A stretch of 5,332 nt of DNA, taken from the NCBI GenBank assembly GCA_938018155.1, contig CALIIG010000204.1, forward strand, positions 1 to 5,332, in the 5' to 3' direction. Position numbers and translations under genes: made by a program. The notes below the pieces were generated by a model. It searched no databases, had not been told where the DNA came from, and saw only the letters and a list, made by a program, of their open reading frames with translations. Source of the stretch: an uncultured Prevotella sp. (GTDB lineage: Bacteria > Bacteroidota > Bacteroidia > Bacteroidales > Bacteroidaceae). Shown one piece after another: positions 1-5,332 of the stretch (the stretch's first letter is position 1; each line of letters starts with the position of its first letter).

Positions 1-744
1 GCCTTGGTGACAGCTACCGCGCCCAACTCGTGGTAGGAGTTCACCAGGTTTGCGGTTCATAATACTCTGATTGTCTTCGGCTGCCTGATAGTAATCCTTA
101 ACCTGTGGGTCATTCTTAAATTTATCAGTTGCCTTACTCATAATGTCTTCAACCCACGCATCGAGCATAGGGACTTCGTAACGGTTCATACAAACCGTAA
201 TGAACACGTAAGGGCCAAGCACATTGTCATAATTCTCGGTGACAAAAGAGGTCACCAATTTGTCCATCTTCTGATTGATTGAAGCATTTCGAGCTGCAAG
301 CCGTACATTTACAACGCCCATATCTTCCCCGTTCATGATGGCTTGATCATGCTGATGAACAAGGTCGGCACTTTGGTTCATGAGCTGAGTAAAACGGCGA
401 CGAAAATTCGTCAGTTTGTCGTTAAGTGGTGTCCCGCTCACCGTTTCCTGTGTGTTATCTATCTTTACCTGTATGTTCCCGTCTTCTAAAACTACGGGCA
501 AACTGCCATTATCATTGAATATAATATTACCAACTCTCACAGAGTCAATGGCACCGGCAAACTGGAATTGACCATGAACAACATCGCAAGAATCGAGGCT
601 TTTCATCGTCGTATCCTTTAAAACCTTTAAATAAAGCTTTTGACCATCAAGTGTTGATACGCTGGTTGTCCCTGTGATATTAAAAGTATTGGCACATGAG
701 GTTAAGGCAAGCAGACCAATAATAGCGTAGTATATTTTATTCAT
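1..744 (-). CDS. Probable DUF4369-like lipoprotein, 3' end cut by window edge
   Basis: The frame starts with ATG at 744 and stays open to the left edge, giving 248 codons without a stop, so the C-terminus lies outside. The N-terminus is a lipoprotein signal: MNK, a hydrophobic stretch (about residues 4-14), then lipobox L-T-S-C with the lipidated Cys at residue 17. The residues after it (ANTFNITG) lack an acidic run of the kind linked to surface export in Bacteroidota, so a periplasm-facing anchor is my inference. Residues about 20-105 have the small beta-rich look of DUF4369 N-terminal domains (ITGTTSVSTLDGQKLYLK; GTPLNDKL). The rest is mainly helical, with an ENYDNVLGPYVF segment. No thioredoxin CXXC motif is visible. 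Homologues, as I recall them, are about 230-250 residues, so little should be missing. It has its own promoter just upstream. The exact function is unknown; the family assignment comes from pattern memory. The last ~20 codons are doubtful (see findings). Confidence 0.75.
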   Translation of the reverse strand, partial: MNKIYYAIIGLLALTSCANTFNITGTTSVSTLDGQKLYLKVLKDTTMKSLDSCDVVHGQFQFAGAIDSVRVGNIIFNDNGSLPVVLEDGNIQVKIDNTQETVSGTPLNDKLTNFRRRFTQLMNQSADLVHQHDQAIMNGEDMGVVNVRLAARNASINQKMDKLVTSFVTENYDNVLGPYVFITVCMNRYEVPMLDAWVEDIMSKATDKFKNDPQVKDYYQAAEDNQSIMNRKPGELLPRVGRGSCHQG

Positions 745-765
745 TATTATATAGTTTCTTGTAAA

Positions 766-797
766 GCAAAGATAATACGTATTCGTGAAGACGTAAA
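766..797 (-). promoter_or_regulatory. Promoter of the lipoprotein gene
   Basis: On the minus strand, TATCTTTGC (774 down to 766) matches the Bacteroidota -7 consensus TAnnTTTG. At 19 bases upstream lies TTTA (797-794), a one-base variant of the -33 TTTG box. It ends 21 bases before the ATG at 744, implying a leader of roughly 15 bases. This separates the lipoprotein gene from the two-gene unit upstream of it. Confidence 0.65.
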
Positions 798-825
798 ATA
801 AATTTATGCAATTTAAAAATATCGA

Positions 826-1242
826 TTATGCTTTTATATTTTTTTTCGAAAGTTCATAGTCGATACGATGAACCGTATAAAGCTCCAACAAGGTTGCTAA
901 AAACAAAACTACAACCCACTTATTATATAAATAGGTAACATAATTCTCGTAATTGCTGAAAAAATCGCGAAAGAAACCGTAAACCGTATCGGTTAATATG
1001 ATACCGGCTACAATAAAAAGAATATCACTTAAATTCTGTATTCGCTTCAATCTTTTGATAGTAATGCTATCACCTTCATAGGTTTGCATAAGCTGTACTG
1101 CCGCAAAAAGTATTGCCCCTGTAAGAAAAATCCAACACGCCACCGATTGGTAAAAAAGCAATACAAAGCTTCCCACACCGATGACCATAAGGGCACCGCC
1201 GAGCAAAAAGACAACACTTTTGAGTTTACTAAGCTGTTTCAT
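826..1242 (-). CDS. Conserved four-helix inner-membrane protein of unknown function
   Basis: This 138-residue protein has four predicted membrane segments at about residues 8-30, 33-51, 72-91 and 105-124. A short basic/polar loop (YEGDSITIKRLKRIQ) lies between helices 2 and 3, and the tail is charged (HRIDYELSKKNIKA). I see no catalytic motif. It resembles an uncharacterised small membrane protein family that I recall in Bacteroidota next to the septum-formation initiator gene. Its ATG (1242-1240) lies 5 bases past the stop of the upstream FtsB-like gene, with no promoter between, so the two are probably co-transcribed and perhaps translationally coupled. A link to the division site or envelope is inference from position only. 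It ends with TAA at 828-826. There is no Shine-Dalgarno sequence, as is usual in this phylum. Confidence 0.8.
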   Translation of the reverse strand: MKQLSKLKSVVFLLGGALMVIGVGSFVLLFYQSVACWIFLTGAILFAAVQLMQTYEGDSITIKRLKRIQNLSDILFIVAGIILTDTVYGFFRDFFSNYENYVTYLYNKWVVVLFLATLLELYTVHRIDYELSKKNIKA

Positions 1243-1247
1243 TCATT

Positions 1248-1589
1248 TCAATTCGTTGAGCCGACAACCCCGTTCACGCCTGATTGCGGATCGGTACTGA
1301 GTACAAATATATCTTCATCGTCTGCTTTCATAAAGTAATGCTCACGTGCTATCTTTTCAATAGCTCTGGGATTACTCTGAATTGCACGCAGTTCTTTTGT
1401 CGTTTTTTCGTTCTGTTCGTTGTATTTTTTTATTTCGTCTTTCAACTGATTAATTTGCAACTCATATTTTACACGTTGCAAATAACTGTCATTATCGAGG
1501 AATCCGACAATCGCTACTCCCACTATAATTGTAATAAGATATTTATAATGGGAAATAAACCCATAGAAAGCGGACAATTTGGTGCTCAT
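1248..1589 (-). CDS. FtsB/DivIC-type septum formation initiator protein
   Basis: This is a bitopic cell-division protein of the FtsB/DivIC family. Such proteins pair with FtsL and FtsQ/DivIB in the divisome and help activate septal peptidoglycan synthesis. Counting from the chosen start it has 113 residues: a short cytoplasmic N-terminus, one membrane helix at about residues 18-34 (YLITIIVGVAIVGFL), a coiled coil at about 40-78 (QINQLKDEIKKYNEQNEKTTKEL), then the typical AIEKIAREHYFMKADDEDIFVL block at about 79-100. The frame extends upstream to an ATG at 1625, which would add 12 residues (MKYLCKHCFKSI). I reject that start because a perfect -7 box (1619-1611) lies inside the extension, putting the likely transcription start downstream of 1625. 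The next gene begins 5 bases after its TGA stop. The family call is firm; whether it is the FtsB or DivIC type cannot be settled from sequence alone. Confidence 0.88.
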   Translation of the reverse strand: MSTKLSAFYGFISHYKYLITIIVGVAIVGFLDNDSYLQRVKYELQINQLKDEIKKYNEQNEKTTKELRAIQSNPRAIEKIAREHYFMKADDEDIFVLSTDPQSGVNGVVGSTN

Positions 1590-1610
1590 AATGCTTTTAA
1601 AACAATGTTT

Positions 1611-1643
1611 GCAAAGATACTTCATTTCACTTAGAAAAGCAAA
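1611..1643 (-). promoter_or_regulatory. Promoter of the FtsB-like/membrane-protein unit
   Basis: The minus strand reads TTTG (1643-1640), 20 bases, then TATCTTTGC (1619-1611). Both boxes match the Bacteroidota primary sigma consensus exactly. Transcription should begin near 1603-1606, giving a leader of about 15 bases to the ATG at 1589. This promoter decides the start codon of the division gene. Confidence 0.8.
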
Positions 1644-1661
1644 AGAAAACCATATATTTGT

Positions 1662-1693
1662 TTTGCCTTTATGCCTTTTTGGATTATCTTTGC
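1662..1693 (+). promoter_or_regulatory. Promoter of dnaX
   Basis: TTTG (1662-1665), a 19-base spacer and TATCTTTGC (1685-1693) form a perfect Bacteroidota-type promoter. It ends 26 bases before the dnaX ATG. Its -33 box is only 18 bases from the -33 box of the opposing promoter, so the two polymerases bind back to back. Confidence 0.82.
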
Positions 1694-1719
1694 ATTAACA
1701 AATCATCATAAATACTGAT

Positions 1720-3528
1720 ATGAACAATTATATTGTATCGGCCAGAAAATACCGTCCGATGACGTTTTCATCGGTCGTTGGTCAGGATTCGCTGACAATG
1801 ACACTGAAGAATTCGGTAAAGTCGGGGAAATTGGCACATGCCTATCTTTTCTGTGGACCGCGGGGCGTAGGAAAGACAACATGTGCCCGTATTTTTGCAA
1901 AAACAATTAATTGTGAAAATCCTACGGCAGATGGTGAGGCTTGTAATGAATGTGCAAGCTGCAAAGCGTTCAATGAAGGCCGTTCAATGAACATCTTTGA
2001 ATTGGATGCAGCCAGCAACAATAAGGTCGAGAACATTAAGTCGTTAATGGATCAGACGCTGATTCCACCACAGACAGGCCGATACAAGGTATTTATCATT
2101 GATGAGGTTCACATGCTTTCAACAGCTGCTTTCAACGCTTTCCTGAAAACGTTAGAGGAACCGCCACAGTATGTTATCTTCATTCTTGCAACAACCGAAA
2201 AGAATAAGATTCTGCCTACAATTCTCTCACGCTGCCAGATTTATGATTTTGAGCGTATGACTATACCCGAGATTGTAAACCAGTTGACGATGGTGGCACA
2301 AAAGGAAAATATTACATTTGAAGAAGAAGCTCTGGCCCTAATTGCAGAGAAAGCCGATGGAGGAATGCGCGATGCTCTGTCTATTTTTGATCAGGTGTCG
2401 AGCTTTTGCCAGGGACATATCACCTTTAAGAAGGTTCTTGAAGACCTGAACGTACTTGACGCTGACAATTATTTCCGTATCATTGATCTGGCTCTTGAGA
2501 ATAAGACGGCTGATATAATGCTATTGCTTAACAATATTATTACACACGGTTTTGATACTGGTAATATTATAAGCGGGCTGGCTTCTCATGTGCGTAACGT
2601 CATGATGGCCCGGGATATACAAACTCTTCCGTTGCTGGAAGTGAGCGAATTACAACGCCAAAAATATCATAAACAGGCGCAAAAATGTCCTGGAAAGTTT
2701 TTATATCGAGCATTAAAAATACTTAATGACTGTGACATCAGCTATCGACAAAGTAGCAATAAGCGTTTGCTGGTAGAATTAACGCTGATTCGTGTCGCTC
2801 AGATTACGCAGTCTGAAGATGACGATTCTACAGGTGCGGGGCTTAGCCCTAATCGTTTAAAATCCCTGTTTAAGAATATATTAGTTTCACAACCTAAACC
2901 GGCCATACAGGTAGCCGGGGTTGAGAAAACCTTGCGAAAGAGCAATTACCAAAAGACAGATGGTGAGAAGAAGGATATTTCTTCGCAAGAAGGTACTCCT
3001 GTTGAAGTACCACAAGTGCCTCAATCGCCAGAAAGTACCGCAAAAAAGAAACAGCTTCATCTCGCGAATATCGGTGTAACCTTTGCAGGACTTAAACGAG
3101 GCCCGATACTCTCTGACGATTTAAATGCCATTAAGGTTGACGAAGAACAAACAATAAAGGAAGAAAAACGGTTTACAGAAACGGAACTTTCCATGCAATG
3201 GACATTAATGTGCAACCGTATGCCTAAAAACTTCGTGGGACTTGCATCGCGCTTAAAAAACCTTGTTCCCCGCATTACAACCTATCCTGACTTCGAAGTT
3301 GTGGTTGACAACAATATCCTGTTAGAGCAAATTAGCCAGATTCGTGGTAAAATACGCGCGACCATGAGGCAGACGCTAAATCATAAATCCATTGAATTTA
3401 GCGTTCGACTGGCAAATCAGGACGAATTACGAAAGGCGTTTACCAAACGAGAGATTTTCGACGAACTGCGGAAACGCAATCCTGCATTTGAAAAGCTCAG
3501 AGTAAATTTAGGATTAGAACTTGCCTGA
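1720..3528 (+). CDS. dnaX: DNA polymerase III subunit tau (clamp-loader ATPase DnaX)
   Basis: DnaX is the ATPase core of the clamp loader that places the sliding clamp on primed DNA; tau also ties the loader to polymerase and helicase. The 602-residue product opens with the family signature ARKYRPMTFSSVVGQ (8-22). It then shows Walker A GPRGVGKT (46-53), a four-Cys zinc site (C65, C75, C78, C81), Walker B with DEVH (128-131), the sensor-1 region ATTE (157-160), the SRC arginine-finger motif (170-172) and sensor-2 GGMRDALS (214-221). Domain III follows to about 365. A polar, Lys/Pro/Gln-rich linker (about 370-480) leads to a C-terminal tau domain ending NLGLELA. All catalytic residues are present. 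ATG at 1720 fits the promoter and the conserved N-terminus; there is no Shine-Dalgarno sequence. The linker carries an A AAA AAG heptamer at 3042-3048, which could allow a gamma-like short form. The gene converges on asnA and shares its terminator. Confidence 0.97.
   Translation: MNNYIVSARKYRPMTFSSVVGQDSLTMTLKNSVKSGKLAHAYLFCGPRGVGKTTCARIFAKTINCENPTADGEACNECASCKAFNEGRSMNIFELDAASNNKVENIKSLMDQTLIPPQTGRYKVFIIDEVHMLSTAAFNAFLKTLEEPPQYVIFILATTEKNKILPTILSRCQIYDFERMTIPEIVNQLTMVAQKENITFEEEALALIAEKADGGMRDALSIFDQVSSFCQGHITFKKVLEDLNVLDADNYFRIIDLALENKTADIMLLLNNIITHGFDTGNIISGLASHVRNVMMARDIQTLPLLEVSELQRQKYHKQAQKCPGKFLYRALKILNDCDISYRQSSNKRLLVELTLIRVAQITQSEDDDSTGAGLSPNRLKSLFKNILVSQPKPAIQVAGVEKTLRKSNYQKTDGEKKDISSQEGTPVEVPQVPQSPESTAKKKQLHLANIGVTFAGLKRGPILSDDLNAIKVDEEQTIKEEKRFTETELSMQWTLMCNRMPKNFVGLASRLKNLVPRITTYPDFEVVVDNNILLEQISQIRGKIRATMRQTLNHKSIEFSVRLANQDELRKAFTKREIFDELRKRNPAFEKLRVNLGLELA
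3042..3048 (+). promoter_or_regulatory. Candidate -1 frameshift site in dnaX
   Basis: Codons 441-443 read GCA AAA AAG, placing the heptamer A AAA AAG in the same phase as the proven E. coli dnaX slippery site. A -1 slip would continue GAA ACA GCT and so on for 15 codons and stop at TAA 3093-3095, giving a product of about 458 residues. The site sits in the linker, after domain III, as expected for a gamma form. Possible downstream structure is weak: TATCGG (3069-3074) pairs with CCGATA (3103-3108), and CTCG (3061-3064) with CGAG (3097-3100), a crossing arrangement. No Shine-Dalgarno-like stimulator lies upstream. Confidence 0.4.
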
Positions 3529-3568
3529 ATTATATCAAGGAAAGCTCAATATGATAAGATATTAGACA

Positions 3569-3616
3569 AATAAAGCAATTGCTTGCTCACCAATATGAGA
3601 AAACAGTTGCTTTATT
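3569..3616. terminator. Bidirectional terminator between dnaX and asnA
   Basis: AATAAAGCAATTG (3569-3581) pairs with CAGTTGCTTTATT (3604-3616): 13 pairs with one G-U. Inside the 22-base loop a second short stem, CTCA (3586-3589) with TGAG (3596-3599), can form. The outer end of the stem is A/T-rich on both sides, giving a T-rich 3' arm in either direction. It lies between the dnaX stop at 3528 and the asnA stop at 3638, the expected place for a terminator shared by convergent genes. Confidence 0.7.
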
Positions 3617-3637
3617 AACGTATTATGTTTTACACAT

Positions 3638-4675
3638 TTAAATTAAAGGCATGCCCCACTCCTTACATTCCTTCTTCATTTCTTCAGGCCATATGCTAGC
3701 CTGTATTTCACCAATATGAGCCTTGTGGAGTAGAACCATACATAAACGGCTCTGTCCAATTCCTCCTCCAATACTTAAAGGTAACTTATCGTGGAGTAAT
3801 TGCTGATGGAAATAAAGTTTTTCCCTATCTTCCTTACCCTCTATCTTAAGCTGTCGCAGCAAAGTCTCCTTATCAACACGGATTCCCATGGAACTCAGTT
3901 CTATTGCGCGTTCCAAAACGGGATACCATATAAGAATATCGCCGTTTAAACCTGGCTTCCCACTTGCTGATACGGTAGACCAATCGTCATAATCGGGTGC
4001 GCGACCATCGTGTTTTTTCCCATCTGACAGCTTGCATCCTATGCCCTCTACAAAAACAGCTCCATATTCCTTACAGATAGCATCTTCGCGTTCTTTCGGA
4101 GAAAGGTTAGGATAACGATCAAGAAGCTCCTGTGCATGAACGAAATTAATATCCCTTGGCAGGAAAGACTTTAACTGTGGATAGCTTTCACACGTAAGGT
4201 ATTCGGTACGAAGTATTGCAGCATAAATATGTCTTACTATCTGTTCCAGAAAGGAGAGTGTACGCTCATTGTGCTCAATGACTGTTTCCCAGTCCCACTG
4301 GTCAACATAAAGAGAATGCAGATTGTCAAGCTCTTCATCGGCACGTATGGCGTTCATGTCAGTGTAAATTCCGTATCCCGGAGCTATACCATATTCAGCC
4401 AGCGTTAAACGTTTCCACTTTGCCAGCGAATGGACTATCTCAGCACATTTATTTCCCATATCTTTGATGGGGAAAGATACTGCACGTTCTATTCCATTTA
4501 AATCATCATTTATACCTAACCCTTTCAACACAAAGAGTGGTGCCGTTACACGGCGCAATCGTAATTCGGTTGAGAGATTTTGCTGAAAGAAGTCTTTAAT
4601 AAGTTTAATGCCCTGTTCTGTTTGCCTACGATCGAGCAAAGCCGTGTAGTTATTGGGTTTAATTAGTTTGCTCAT
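3638..4675 (-). CDS. asnA: Aspartate-ammonia ligase (asparagine synthetase A)
   Basis: AsnA makes asparagine from aspartate, ammonia and ATP (releasing AMP and pyrophosphate) in the cytoplasm, and is built on a class II aminoacyl-tRNA synthetase fold. The 345-residue protein follows E. coli AsnA (330 residues) along most of its length. Conserved blocks are DDLNGIERAVSF (57-68), HSLAKWKR (82-89), LHSLYVDQWDWE in the active-site region, INFVHAQELLDRYP, GIGCKLSDGKKHDGRAPDYDDWST, GLNGDILIWYPVLERAIELSSMGIRVD, and the motif-3-like SIGGGIGQSR (301-310) whose Arg310 corresponds to the ATP-binding Arg of the family. No key block is missing. It ends IWPEEMKKECKEWGMPLI, slightly longer than the enteric form. 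The ATG at 4675-4673 matches the family N-terminus; there is no Shine-Dalgarno sequence. It is a single-gene unit with its own promoter, and no AsnC-type regulator gene is adjacent. Confidence 0.97.
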   Translation of the reverse strand: MSKLIKPNNYTALLDRRQTEQGIKLIKDFFQQNLSTELRLRRVTAPLFVLKGLGINDDLNGIERAVSFPIKDMGNKCAEIVHSLAKWKRLTLAEYGIAPGYGIYTDMNAIRADEELDNLHSLYVDQWDWETVIEHNERTLSFLEQIVRHIYAAILRTEYLTCESYPQLKSFLPRDINFVHAQELLDRYPNLSPKEREDAICKEYGAVFVEGIGCKLSDGKKHDGRAPDYDDWSTVSASGKPGLNGDILIWYPVLERAIELSSMGIRVDKETLLRQLKIEGKEDREKLYFHQQLLHDKLPLSIGGGIGQSRLCMVLLHKAHIGEIQASIWPEEMKKECKEWGMPLI

Positions 4676-4714
4676 TATGCAGTCGTTTTATATGCTATAT
4701 AATTATTTTGTACA

Positions 4715-4746
4715 CAAAAGTAATCAATTTCATACGTAATCACACA
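4715..4746 (-). promoter_or_regulatory. Probable promoter of asnA
   Basis: The minus strand has TACTTTTG (4722-4715), a match to TAnnTTTG. The -33 region is poor: TGTG (4746-4743) lies 20 bases upstream. A start near 4707 would give a leader of about 30 bases, too short for a riboswitch. Confidence 0.5.
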
Positions 4747-4824
4747 TATATCACGCAATATTTTACATAATGGGACTACCAAGTTCTAAATATAATACAC
4801 ACATACTAACTTATGCTTATATGG

Positions 4825-4849
4825 CCTATTACCCATACATTTTAATAGG
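4825..4849. repeat. Small inverted repeat upstream of the tRNA promoter
   Basis: CCTATTA (4825-4831) and TAATAGG (4843-4849) form a 7-base inverted repeat with an 11-base loop, ending 4 bases before the TTG taken as the tRNA -33 box. It could be an operator-like site or chance in AT-rich DNA. The rest of the 4676-4900 spacer holds only the asnA and tRNA promoters as far as I can see. Confidence 0.25.
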
Positions 4850-4853
4850 TTAA

Positions 4854-4887
4854 TTGAATGAAAGCCGAAAAATATTATTACCTTTGC
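4854..4887 (+). promoter_or_regulatory. Promoter of the tRNA-Arg gene
   Basis: TACCTTTGC (4879-4887) matches the -7 consensus TAnnTTTG. TTG (4854-4856) lies 22 bases upstream as the -33 element, slightly wider than usual. The -7 box ends 13 bases before the mature tRNA 5' end, so the 5' leader should be only a few bases long. Confidence 0.7.
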
Positions 4888-4900
4888 ACCATCATTCCAT

Positions 4901-4974
4901 GGCTCCGTAGCTCAGTTGAATAGAGCACCGGATTCCGGTTCCGGGTGTCGCGGGTTTGAGTCCCGCCGGAGTCA
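4901..4974 (+). tRNA. tRNA-Arg, anticodon CCG
   Basis: A full cloverleaf folds by hand. The acceptor GGCTCCG (4901-4907) pairs with CGGAGTC (4967-4973), with one G-U. The D stem is GCTC/GAGC (4910-4913, 4923-4926). The anticodon stem CCGGA/TCCGG encloses loop TTCCGGT (4933-4939), anticodon CCG at 4935-4937, reading CGG arginine codons. The variable loop is GTGTC, the T stem GCGGG/CCCGC, and the discriminator A is at 4974. CCA is not encoded (next bases CGA), so it must be added after transcription. Unusually, D-loop position 19 is A and T-loop position 56 is T, replacing the normally conserved G19-C56 pair by A-U. Confidence 0.95.
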
Positions 4975-4986
4975 CGATAGCAAATG

Positions 4987-5023
4987 AAGCGGATGTCCTG
5001 TAAATAAGGGCATCCGCTTATTT
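4987..5023 (+). terminator. Intrinsic terminator of tRNA-Arg
   Basis: AAGCGGATGTCC (4987-4998) pairs with GGGCATCCGCTT (5008-5019) over 12 positions, with one G-U and a 9-base loop, then TATTTCGTTTC. An outer stem, CGATAG (4975-4980) with CTATCG (5029-5034), could extend the hairpin across an internal loop. It begins right after the tRNA 3' end and overlaps the end of the transposase-like frame coming from the right. Confidence 0.82.
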
Positions 5024-5028
5024 CGTTT

Positions 5029-5332
5029 CTATCGGACAGTTTGGAGAAAACAGCCACAAGTACATTTTAAAAGGCACAAGTGAGCATTGAAAATACTTTC
5101 TGCGATGGCATTGTCAGCAGGGTTGAATGCTTCCGGCCCCAGGTAGTCGGCAGTCTTCTTCAATGCCTTGATATGCTTCTTTGGCCTTGCCACCTCTTCC
5201 TTGCATCCGTCCCTGCCCCAGTTTGCCATGTCCTCCTCTGAATCGAGTGCAGATTTCTTTCGTATGCCCATCATCTTTTTCCCCGTATAGCCGTAAAACC
5301 GGCTTTCTCTTATTTGTAAAATAATATTGCTA
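5029..5332 (-). pseudogene. Possible transposase remnant, 5' end cut by window edge
   Basis: The frame ends with TAG at 5031-5029 and is open to the right edge, giving at least 100 codons. The first ATG inside the window is at 5274, but 19 further in-frame codons (including RESRFYGYTGKK) lie upstream of it. Counting from 5274, residues 25-41 are Lys/Glu-rich and could be a short coiled coil like the end of an OrfA transposase subunit. Residues 51-62 (NPADNAIAESIF) resemble the DNAxAES motif around the catalytic Glu of IS3-type OrfB. The upstream Asp motifs of a DDE enzyme are absent and the Cys-rich tail (HLCLLKCTCGCF) looks non-native, so a deleted remnant is my reading. The DNA is visibly more G+C-rich than its surroundings. 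No terminal inverted repeats are seen. It could instead be an unrelated hypothetical gene. Confidence 0.35.

Noticed and set aside
1590..1625. N-terminal extension of the FtsB-like protein from an ATG at 1625
   Set aside because: A perfect -7 box lies within it, the added residues (MKYLCKHCFKSI) do not fit the family, and starting at 1589 leaves the usual short cytoplasmic N-terminus before the membrane helix.
1084..1634. Plus-strand frames opposite the FtsB-like and membrane-protein genes
   Set aside because: They are antisense to well-supported genes, have low-complexity Phe/Cys-rich translations and no family resemblance.
1706..2036. Minus-strand frames opposite the start of dnaX
   Set aside because: They are shadows of the conserved DnaX ATPase domain, with no promoter and no recognisable protein features.
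3057..3275. Minus-strand 72-codon frame inside dnaX
   Set aside because: It is antisense to the DnaX linker and tau domain, with no supporting signal.
4676..4740. Riboswitch or T-box leader ahead of asnA
   Set aside because: The inferred leader is about 30 bases and contains no T-box or aptamer-like conserved elements.
4957..5332. Attachment-site duplication of the tRNA-Arg 3' end
   Set aside because: No second copy of the tRNA 3' segment (such as GTCCCGCCGGAGTCA) is present in the right-hand region within the window, so site-specific integration is not supported here.
1..5332. CRISPR array, toxin-antitoxin pair or defence system
   Set aside because: No regularly spaced repeats, no small paired genes and no nuclease or defence motifs were seen; the window is mainly core genes.

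Overview
The window reads as ordinary chromosomal housekeeping DNA from a member of the Bacteroidota, most likely a Prevotella-like or Bacteroides-like organism. Four things point there. Five transcription starts carry Bacteroidota-type promoters (a TTTG-like -33 box and a TAnnTTTG -7 box, with TATCTTTGC found three times). No gene has a convincing Shine-Dalgarno sequence. The proteins follow Bacteroidota forms (a 345-residue AsnA, a 602-residue DnaX ending in GLELA, a DUF4369-like lipoprotein). The tRNA gene does not encode its CCA end.

Layout from left to right: (1) a lipoprotein gene on the minus strand, cut by the left edge, with its own promoter; (2) a two-gene minus-strand unit, first an FtsB/DivIC-type division protein, then 5 bases later a four-helix membrane protein of unknown function; (3) a short intergenic stretch with two back-to-back promoters, one driving that unit leftward and one driving dnaX rightward; (4) dnaX, encoding the clamp-loader subunit tau, with an in-phase A AAA AAG slippery heptamer in the linker that could yield a shorter gamma-like form; (5) a shared bidirectional terminator between convergent dnaX and asnA; (6) asnA on the minus strand, making asparagine from aspartate and ammonia; (7) an AT-rich spacer with the asnA promoter and the promoter of a tRNA-Arg(CCG) gene, which is followed by a strong hairpin terminator; (8) at the right edge, a minus-strand reading frame of different base composition that looks like a transposase remnant and runs out of the window.

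The genes do not form one pathway. They are a replication gene, a division gene with a membrane partner, an amino-acid biosynthesis gene and a tRNA. I found no CRISPR array, toxin-antitoxin pair, defence system or riboswitch. The observations most worth checking are the possible dnaX frameshift, the covarying A19-U56 tertiary pair in the tRNA, the shortened start of the division gene implied by its promoter, and the transposase-like remnant beside the tRNA.
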